From Chitinophagaceae bacterium (GTDB lineage Bacteria; Bacteroidota; Bacteroidia; Chitinophagales; Chitinophagaceae): a stretch of 8,070 bases of DNA. Within the stretch, counting starts at the first letter, position 1; every line of letters begins with the position of its first letter. This document shows positions 1 through 4,677 of the stretch, piece after piece. Where the stretch lies: contig JACVCQ010000092.1 of assembly GCA_016741945.1 (NCBI GenBank), positions 1 to 8,070 on the forward strand. The letters run 5' to 3'. The notes beneath the pieces are model-generated. The model saw only the letters and a program-made list of their open reading frames with translations, searched no databases and was not told the origin of the DNA. A program made the translations under genes and the position numbers.

Positions 1-1054
1 ATATGATATAACCGATCTTAATCATTTTGAGTTTATCAAAAACATACGCCAAGGGATCATCTACTTTCAGTTCACTATAATGCACCATACCCGTAAGTAC
101 CAACGCAATCAAAATATACAAACCGGTACAAATCAATAATGAGTAGATCATGCCTTTGGGTAAATCTCTCTGCGGATTTTTACATTCTTCAGCGGTTGTA
201 GAGATGGCGTCAAAACCAATATAGGCATAGAATACAGCAGATACACCAGCTAATACCCCGCCAAATCCATTGGGCATAAAGGGTGTCCAGTTATCGGTAT
301 CTACATAAAAGAAGCCCATGACAATCACAAAAATGATCACGCCAATTTTGAACATCACCATAGCATTGGTACTCTTCTTACTTTCTTTGATACCGATATA
401 AGCCAATACTGTAATGAGTGCCACAATCATAAAAGCAGGGATATTAATGATCATCTTCCATCCTACCAACACAGGGGCATTCACGATTGCATCATATCCC
501 ATTCTGGCATGATTGGTCAAACTCTCCAATGTCTTCCCTTCAGCCAGCCCTTTCATGGCTTCCTCATACCCTAATTGTGCATTTGAGGCATTGGTAGCGA
601 GCCAACCGGGTAAGTGAATACCAAATCCTTCCAAAAGGTTGTTGAAATAACCGCTCCAACTGATGGCTACAACGATATTACCAATGGAATATTCTAGTAT
701 CAATGCCCAACCAATGATCCATGCAATCACTTCCCCAAAAGAAACATAAGCATAAGTATAAGCACTACCTGCAATGGGAATACGACTCGCAAATTCAGCA
801 TAACAGAGGGCACTAAATCCACAGGTGATCGCAGTAATGATGAATAAAACAGCGATCCCCGGTCCGCCATTATACGCAGCAGTACCGATCGTTGAAAAGA
901 TACCTGCACCGATTACCGCAGCGATGCCCATAAAAGTTAGGTCACGTACCCCCAGTATTTTTTTCAATCCGGTACTATGACCATCTGTGTGACCTGCCGC
1001 GGCTTCAGCAGCAATTTTATCGATGGATTTTCTTCTGAATAAAGAAGCTGACAT
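1..1054 (-). CDS. APC-superfamily amino-acid permease (CAT/YfnA-like), C-terminus cut by window edge
   Basis: This is an inner-membrane secondary transporter that probably imports amino acids by proton symport. I translated the open frame from the ATG at 1054 to the window edge: 351 residues with no stop, so the C-terminal quarter or so is missing. A hydrophilic N-terminus of about 35 residues precedes the first membrane segment, which carries the APC glycine motif IGAGIF (48-53). Further hydrophobic segments lie at about 66-86, 108-132, 200-221, 233-250, 263-285 and 302-323. FDAISTTAEE (281-290), followed by the N-P-x-R-x-x-P element (293-299), is typical of the cationic amino-acid transporter branch. 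A polar stretch at about 150-195 makes the loop before the IINIPAFMI segment longer than I recall for Bacillus YfnA. The substrate cannot be read from sequence. No Shine-Dalgarno is seen. An 85-bp gap separates it from the polyprenyl synthase upstream, so cotranscription is possible. Confidence 0.93.
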   Translation of the reverse strand, partial: MSASLFRRKSIDKIAAEAAAGHTDGHSTGLKKILGVRDLTFMGIAAVIGAGIFSTIGTAAYNGGPGIAVLFIITAITCGFSALCYAEFASRIPIAGSAYTYAYVSFGEVIAWIIGWALILEYSIGNIVVAISWSGYFNNLLEGFGIHLPGWLATNASNAQLGYEEAMKGLAEGKTLESLTNHARMGYDAIVNAPVLVGWKMIINIPAFMIVALITVLAYIGIKESKKSTNAMVMFKIGVIIFVIVMGFFYVDTDNWTPFMPNGFGGVLAGVSAVFYAYIGFDAISTTAEECKNPQRDLPKGMIYSLLICTGLYILIALVLTGMVHYSELKVDDPLAYVFDKLKMIKIGYII

Positions 1055-1139
1055 GCTCGTTGGTTTTGGTATAAAGCAATCTAAACAAATACAAAAGGTT
1101 GATCTCAATTTGTATCGATGACAAGATAAATGAATCCTG

Positions 1140-2105
1140 TTAATATTCACGCTGTATCAGGAAATTAGCCAATTCTTGTAGGGGTTCTTTTCGAACAGAA
1201 CGAACAGCAATGGCTTCCAGATGTTGTAAAGCGGTTTGGAGGTATTTATCTTTTAATTCTTTTGCCCATTCATCGATGTTGCAATCACGAAATATTTGTA
1301 ACACCTGTTCTACTTTATCAGCCGGATTTTGCTGCATCAAATCAAACAGTCTGTTTCTTTGTTCAACATTGGCTACTTCCAATGCATGTAACATTAGAAA
1401 TGTTTTCTTATTCTGCCGTATATCTCCGCCCACATCTTTTCCAAATTTTTCAGGGTCACCAAAAGCATCTAAATAATCATCTTGTACCTGGAAAGCGATT
1501 CCGAGATTCTTGCCAAACGCGTAAAGGTGTTTGCAATTGCCTTCACTGGCGCCTCCAATGATAGCACCCATTTCTAAACTGGCGGCTAATAATACCGATG
1601 TTTTCAGGCTGATCATGTTAATATAATCATCCAGTGATACAGAACTGCTTTGTTCAAAGTCCATATCTATTTGCTGTCCTTCACAAACCTCTCTGGCAGT
1701 TGTATTAAAAAGGTGGATGATGCGATGTAAGTATTGGGGCTGTATTTTATTCAAATAATCATATGCCTTGATCAGCATCACATCCCCTGCTAATAAGGCT
1801 GTACTCAATCCGTATTTCATGTGTACGGTTTCCATACCCCGTCGTAAAGGAGCTTCATCCATAATATCATCATGAATCAATGTGAAATTATGGAACAATT
1901 CAATGGCGGTTGCCAATTCAAAACTATCCGGATGAATCTCATCAAATAATTCATTGCCCATCAAACACATCACAGGTCTGATTCTTTTTCCACCCCATGA
2001 TAAAAAATATTCATTGGGTTCGTATAAACTGACAGGTTGCTGAGGAAAATGTCTGACCGCAAAATGGTCAGCAAATTTTGTTACTAAATCTTTAAAACTG
2101 TGCAT
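1140..2105 (-). CDS. Short-chain polyprenyl diphosphate synthase (geranylgeranyl/farnesyl type)
   Basis: This soluble trans-prenyltransferase condenses isopentenyl diphosphate onto allylic diphosphates, supplying C15-C20 precursors for quinones, carotenoids or longer prenyl chains. The 321-residue length is normal for the family. Visible motifs in order are GGKRIRP (38-44), which binds IPP; the first Asp-rich motif DDIMD (79-83), followed by an arginine pair (R88, R89); the GQQ element (143-145); K168-T169; and the second Asp-rich motif DDYLD (209-213) with a following lysine and DVGGD (224-228). Both magnesium sites are intact. The first motif lacks the two-residue insert of bacterial FPP synthases of the IspA type. 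The fifth residue before it is Phe (F74), which in archaeal GGPP synthases limits the product to C20. A C20 product is therefore my inference; FPP or a longer chain is not excluded. The start at 2105 fits the family and leaves a 104-bp divergent region to the plus-strand gene. Confidence 0.94.
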   Translation of the reverse strand: MHSFKDLVTKFADHFAVRHFPQQPVSLYEPNEYFLSWGGKRIRPVMCLMGNELFDEIHPDSFELATAIELFHNFTLIHDDIMDEAPLRRGMETVHMKYGLSTALLAGDVMLIKAYDYLNKIQPQYLHRIIHLFNTTAREVCEGQQIDMDFEQSSSVSLDDYINMISLKTSVLLAASLEMGAIIGGASEGNCKHLYAFGKNLGIAFQVQDDYLDAFGDPEKFGKDVGGDIRQNKKTFLMLHALEVANVEQRNRLFDLMQQNPADKVEQVLQIFRDCNIDEWAKELKDKYLQTALQHLEAIAVRSVRKEPLQELANFLIQREY

Positions 2106-2172
2106 ACCACAAACCTAAATATAAAACCAAAAGCAACCTTAACTATTCCTTCCGGAATCACGAGATTATTTT

Positions 2173-2188
2173 TGGCACGATTTTATCA
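2173..2188 (+). promoter_or_regulatory. Possible sigma-54-like promoter of the beta-barrel gene (perfect -24, poor -12)
   Basis: TGGCACG at 2173-2179 matches the sigma-54 -24 consensus perfectly. At the correct spacing the -12 element reads TATCA rather than TTGCA, so the usually invariant GC is TC. The predicted transcription start would be near 2199, about 11 bases before the ATG at 2210. No good TTTG/TAnnTTTG housekeeping promoter is visible in the same interval. The -24 match is seen directly; its function is inference. Confidence 0.3.
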
Positions 2189-2209
2189 TGTACAGACAAA
2201 AACACTGTT

Positions 2210-2686
2210 ATGAAAAGAATAGTTCTGTTAACCCTTATCATTTTTGCTGCCAATGCAGCAATGTCTCAAAGTACCGGATCCACTTACAAAACAGCGTTAG
2301 GTGTGAAAGTATATCCCGGAGCCATTAGTGTCAAGCATTTTACGAAAAGTAATGTGGCTTTGGAAGGACTTGGATATATCTCCAATGATGGTTTCCGTTT
2401 AACGGGCCTATATGAGTATCATGGCGATTTTAATGGCGTGGAAGGATTGAAATGGTATATAGGTGGTGGTGCTCACCTTGGCGTATGGAGTGATAGTTGG
2501 CGTAACCGTTACCCAACACGCAACGATGGCTTAGCCATTGGTGTAGATGGTGTATTGGGTGTTGATTACAAGATCAAGGGCGCTCCATTGAATCTTAGCT
2601 TCGACTGGCAACCCTCCTTCAACTTTATCGGATACAACTACTTTGAAGGTGGTTGGGGAGGAATTGGGATAAGGTATACTTTTTAA
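2210..2686 (+). CDS. Small secreted protein, predicted outer-membrane beta-barrel, unknown function
   Basis: I do not recognise a specific family. The 158-residue product starts with a clear signal peptide: K2-R3, a hydrophobic core at about 4-16, and a likely cleavage near residues 19-20. The mature part, about 138 residues, alternates polar and aromatic or hydrophobic residues with many Gly, Tyr and Trp. It contains strand-like segments such as KWYIGGGAHLGVW (81-93) and LNLSFDWQPSFNFIGYN (127-143), and it ends in GIGIRYTF. A terminal Phe on an amphipathic strand is the usual signature of proteins inserted by the BAM complex, so a small barrel of about eight strands in the outer membrane is the best guess. 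The gene stands alone: divergent from the prenyl synthase, convergent with ftsY, and the only plus-strand gene here. A periplasmic beta-rich protein is the alternative. Confidence 0.8.
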   Translation: MKRIVLLTLIIFAANAAMSQSTGSTYKTALGVKVYPGAISVKHFTKSNVALEGLGYISNDGFRLTGLYEYHGDFNGVEGLKWYIGGGAHLGVWSDSWRNRYPTRNDGLAIGVDGVLGVDYKIKGAPLNLSFDWQPSFNFIGYNYFEGGWGGIGIRYTF

Positions 2687-2710
2687 ATAAGATACAGAGG
2701 AATGTAAAGT

Positions 2711-2747
2711 AAGAAATCAGAAAATAAACACTACTTTCTGATGTCTT
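2711..2747. terminator. Hairpin between convergent genes, likely bidirectional terminator
   Basis: A 13-bp stem with one mismatch is formed by AAGAAATCAGAAA (2711-2723) and TTTCTGATGTCTT (2735-2747), with an 11-base loop. It sits exactly between the 3' end of the plus-strand barrel gene (2686) and the stop of the minus-strand ftsY (2751). A/T-rich tracts flank it, though the U tracts are interrupted in both directions. The position between convergent genes supports a terminator; its strength is uncertain because the stem is A/T-rich. Confidence 0.55.
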
Positions 2748-2750
2748 ATT

Positions 2751-3725
2751 TCATGTTTTTAATTTCTCGGTTATAGTAAACAAGCTTTCTACAAAAGCAT
2801 GTTTGTTAAAAATAATCAGGTCATCTATTTTTTCTCCTACGCCGATATACTTAACAGGGATTTTAAATTGATCAGCGATGGCAAGTACAACGCCACCTTT
2901 GGCTGTTCCGTCTAATTTGGTAATGGATAAAGCAGAGACTTCTGTTGTTGCAGTAAATTGTCGGGCTTGCTCCAATGCATTTTGTCCTGTAGAACCATCC
3001 AACACCAGCATCACTTCATGAGGTGCATCGGGAATTACTTTTTGGATCACACGTTTGATCTTACTCAGTTCATCCATCAAATGTAATTTATTGTGCAAGC
3101 GACCGGCAGTATCAATGATCACTACATCAGCATTACGCGCAACAGCACTTTTTACTGTATCAAATGCAACAGCACTGGGATCAGAACCCATGGCTTGTTT
3201 AACGATGGGCACACCTACTCTTTCACTCCAAATGGTCAATTGATCAACCGCTGCTGCACGAAAAGTATCAGCGGCACCTAAAACTACATCCTTTCCTGCT
3301 TTTTTATAATTGTGAGCGAGTTTTCCGATGGTGGTGGTTTTACCAACGCCATTTACACCGACGACTAATATTACATAAGGCTTTCTTCCTTCGGGGATTT
3401 CGAAATCCTGATAAGAGAGCTCAGGAGCATCAACAAGTATAGCAGCGATTTCTTCTTGTAAAATTTGATTGAGTTCAGCAGTATTCACATACTTATCTTG
3501 CTTTACTCTTTTTTCAATCTTTTCAATGATTTTGATCGTGGTATCAATCCCAACATCTGCACTTACCAATGCTTCTTCCAAATTATCGAGTACTTCATCA
3601 TCTACCGTGGTTTTACCCGCGATTGCTTTGGTAATTTTAGAGAAAAATCCTTCTTTGGTCTTTTGTAATCCCTCATCCAGACTCTCTTTTTCTTTCTTCC
3701 CGAATAATTTATCAAACAAACCCAT
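2751..3725 (-). CDS. ftsY: Signal recognition particle receptor FtsY (SRP GTPase)
   Basis: FtsY docks SRP-bound ribosomes at the inner membrane and, through paired GTP hydrolysis with Ffh, passes nascent membrane proteins to the translocon. I chose the ATG at 3725 (324 residues) because MGLFDKLFGKK is the expected membrane-binding amphipathic N-terminus. An earlier in-frame ATG at 3758 would start inside the terminator hairpin. Domains: a short charged N-terminus, an N-domain helical bundle at about 25-100, and the G domain from about 115. GTPase motifs seen are the P-loop GVNGVGKTT (123-131), the SRP-specific DTFRAAAVDQL (153-163), DTAGR (205-209), TKLD (269-272) and GVGEKIDDL (296-304). The acidic A domain of the E. 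coli protein is absent, giving the short form. The gene follows rpmB-rpmG-DUF4295 in the order known from Bacteroidetes, but a terminator lies between, so expression is either by readthrough or from a promoter I cannot identify. Confidence 0.98.
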   Translation of the reverse strand: MGLFDKLFGKKEKESLDEGLQKTKEGFFSKITKAIAGKTTVDDEVLDNLEEALVSADVGIDTTIKIIEKIEKRVKQDKYVNTAELNQILQEEIAAILVDAPELSYQDFEIPEGRKPYVILVVGVNGVGKTTTIGKLAHNYKKAGKDVVLGAADTFRAAAVDQLTIWSERVGVPIVKQAMGSDPSAVAFDTVKSAVARNADVVIIDTAGRLHNKLHLMDELSKIKRVIQKVIPDAPHEVMLVLDGSTGQNALEQARQFTATTEVSALSITKLDGTAKGGVVLAIADQFKIPVKYIGVGEKIDDLIIFNKHAFVESLFTITEKLKT

Positions 3726-3757
3726 GATACCTTGTTTTAAGGATGCAATTAAATACA

Positions 3758-3787
3758 AAAAGCCTTCTCGTAAAAGAGAAAGCTTTT
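3758..3787 (-). terminator. Rho-independent terminator of the rpmB-rpmG-DUF4295 transcript
   Basis: Read on the minus strand, AAAAGCTTTCTC pairs with GAGAAGGCTTTT across a six-base loop and runs into a U tract. One position is G-U in the minus-strand RNA but A-C in the plus-strand RNA, so the hairpin favours termination of minus-strand transcripts. It lies 21 bases after the DUF4295 stop and 32 bases before the chosen ftsY start, setting ribosomal-protein transcription apart from ftsY, perhaps with partial readthrough. Confidence 0.85.
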
Positions 3788-3808
3788 AATATGATAAGGT
3801 CAGAACGA

Positions 3809-3982
3809 TTATTTCTCTGACATAAAGTCTTTAACCTTGTCTTTGTGTACAATAGCTTCTTTGAAGGTGTATGCACCTGTTTTTGGGCTACGTACCGCTC
3901 TGATTACTTTAGTCCAGTTCTTAGCTTCAGCGGCTGCTTTCTGGTCTTTTACTTTCGCGTTTTTGGAAGCTGCTTTTGCCAT
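3809..3982 (-). CDS. DUF4295 small basic protein, probable ribosome-associated protein of Bacteroidetes
   Basis: This 57-residue gene was found by translating the gap between rpmG and ftsY. It begins MAKAASKNAKVKDQKAAAEA, contains WTKVIRAVRSPKTGAY (23-38), and ends in FMSEK. The protein is Lys/Ala-rich, strongly basic, and has no membrane segment or signal. The match to DUF4295, a short family restricted to Bacteroidetes, is by recognition of sequence and context. It starts 2 bases after the rpmG stop, so translational coupling with L33 is likely. Position behind two large-subunit proteins, size and charge all point to a ribosomal role. From memory, a Bacteroidetes-specific large-subunit protein called bL38 was described from a Flavobacterium ribosome structure, and I believe it belongs to this family, but I cannot confirm that here. 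Confidence 0.9.
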   Translation of the reverse strand: MAKAASKNAKVKDQKAAAEAKNWTKVIRAVRSPKTGAYTFKEAIVHKDKVKDFMSEK

Positions 3983-3984
3983 GA

Positions 3985-4167
3985 TTATTTGATTTCTTTA
4001 TGAACGGTTACTTTTTTCAAAATCGGATTGAACTTTTTCAGTTCCATACGCTCAGGCGTATTTTTCTTGTTTTTGGTAGTGATATAACGGCTAGTGCCTG
4101 GCAGACCAGTGGTCTTATGCTCAGTGCATTCCAAAATCACCTGTACCCTGTTACCTTTCTTTGCCAT
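3985..4167 (-). CDS. rpmG: 50S ribosomal protein bL33 (zinc-independent form)
   Basis: bL33 is a small protein of the large ribosomal subunit near the E site. The 60-residue product MAKKGNRVQVILECTEHKTT... shows the family core with SRYITTKNKKNTPERMELKKF (26-46) and a basic C-terminus. Only one cysteine (C14) is present. The paired CxxC motifs of the zinc-binding form are absent, so this is the C-minus type, whose expression does not depend on zinc supply. It lies 29 bases after rpmB and 2 bases before DUF4295 in one transcription unit. The leader before its ATG is A-rich without a Shine-Dalgarno, as is common in this phylum. Confidence 0.97.
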   Translation of the reverse strand: MAKKGNRVQVILECTEHKTTGLPGTSRYITTKNKKNTPERMELKKFNPILKKVTVHKEIK

Positions 4168-4196
4168 TGTATTAGGTAGTTTTTTCTTTTTGTTAA

Positions 4197-4433
4197 TTAG
4201 ATCTTAGCGCCCTGGGCTCTCATTTCTTTGATCACAGTTGCCAAACCATTCTTGTTGATGGTTCTTAAAGCATCAGTTGAAACCTTCAGGGTTACCCAAC
4301 GGTCTTCTTCAGCAAAAAAGAAACGCTTCTTTTGTAAATTCGGTAAAAAACGACGCTTGGTCTTAATGTTTGAGTGAGAAACACTATTTCCTACGATCGG
4401 CTTTTTTCCAGTAACCTGACATACTCTTGCCAT
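4197..4433 (-). CDS. rpmB: 50S ribosomal protein bL28
   Basis: bL28 is a large-subunit protein important for late 50S assembly. The 78-residue product begins MARVCQVTGKKPIVGNSVSH and continues with KTKRRFLPNLQKKRF (24-38), the family signature, then WVTLKVSTDALRTINKNG (46-63). A single cysteine (C5) is present, so the zinc-ribbon cysteine pairs are missing, as in the bL33 downstream. It is the first gene of the cluster; a promoter with a perfect TAnnTTTG box lies 23 bases upstream of its ATG. Length and both ends fit the family, so the start is secure. Confidence 0.98.
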   Translation of the reverse strand: MARVCQVTGKKPIVGNSVSHSNIKTKRRFLPNLQKKRFFFAEEDRWVTLKVSTDALRTINKNGLATVIKEMRAQGAKI

Positions 4434-4455
4434 GACTCAATTTTTTTCGGGACGG

Positions 4456-4487
4456 CAAAGGTAAGGAAATGCTCTAAAATATCCATA
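4456..4487 (-). promoter_or_regulatory. Bacteroidetes-type promoter of the rpmB-rpmG-DUF4295 operon
   Basis: On the minus strand TACCTTTG (4463-4456) matches the Bacteroidetes -7 consensus TAnnTTTG exactly. A TATG (4487-4484), one base off the -33 TTTG, lies 20 bases upstream, within the usual 19-21 spacing. Transcription should start near 4450, leaving an untranslated leader of about 17 bases before the rpmB ATG. The box is seen directly; use as promoter is inferred from family consensus and position. Confidence 0.65.
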
Positions 4488-4599
4488 TGAAATTCTCTTT
4501 TTTTCATGAATTTGTTCACAGTTCCCGTATAAATTTCATTTGGAAGTAATTATTTGAGGCTGGTTTTCCACATTTCCTCTCCCCGCCACCCAAATTTTC
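4488..4599. other. Gene-free spacer between the rpmB promoter and the M14 gene terminator
   Basis: I see no coding potential supported by family resemblance, and no tRNA-like fold. It separates the rpmB promoter from the terminator/palindrome of the upstream M14 gene. Together with the flanking sites, the whole gap 4434-4677 is 244 bases. Confidence 0.5.
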
Positions 4600-4670
4600 A
4601 AAAAAAATTCTGTGACCTTCTGTGTCCTCAGTGGCATTTATTGCCACAGAAGGCACTGAAAATCACAGAA
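4600..4670 (-). terminator. 63-bp near-palindrome with T tract, terminator of the M14 gene
   Basis: The arms 4608-4636 and 4642-4670 pair over 29 positions with a five-base loop. On the minus strand I count three mismatches and three G-U pairs. Eight uridines follow directly (A tract 4600-4607 on plus), giving a textbook intrinsic terminator just after the M14 stop at 4678. The stem is far longer than needed. The plus strand reads as near-tandem 10-base units, TTCTGTGACC, TTCTGTGTCC, then TCAGTGGCA, so this may be a dispersed palindromic repeat recruited as a terminator. Confidence 0.8.
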
Positions 4671-4677
4671 GTAGGTA

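Noticed and set aside
727..909. 60-residue minus-strand frame
   Set aside because: It is out of frame with, and wholly inside, the amino-acid permease, whose frame is clearly coding.
1210..1561. Two plus-strand open frames opposite the prenyl synthase
   Set aside because: They lie entirely within a well-supported gene on the other strand and show no family resemblance.
2110..2117. TAGGTTTG on the minus strand as promoter of the prenyl synthase
   Set aside because: It matches the -7 consensus, but only 4 bases separate it from the ATG and no TTTG lies 19-21 bases upstream; a leaderless transcript would be required.
3726..3758. Extended N-terminus of FtsY from an ATG at 3758
   Set aside because: It would begin inside the terminator hairpin and adds 11 residues before the conserved MGLFDKLF start.
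3055..3789. Plus-strand open frames opposite ftsY
   Set aside because: They are shadows of the conserved FtsY coding sequence.
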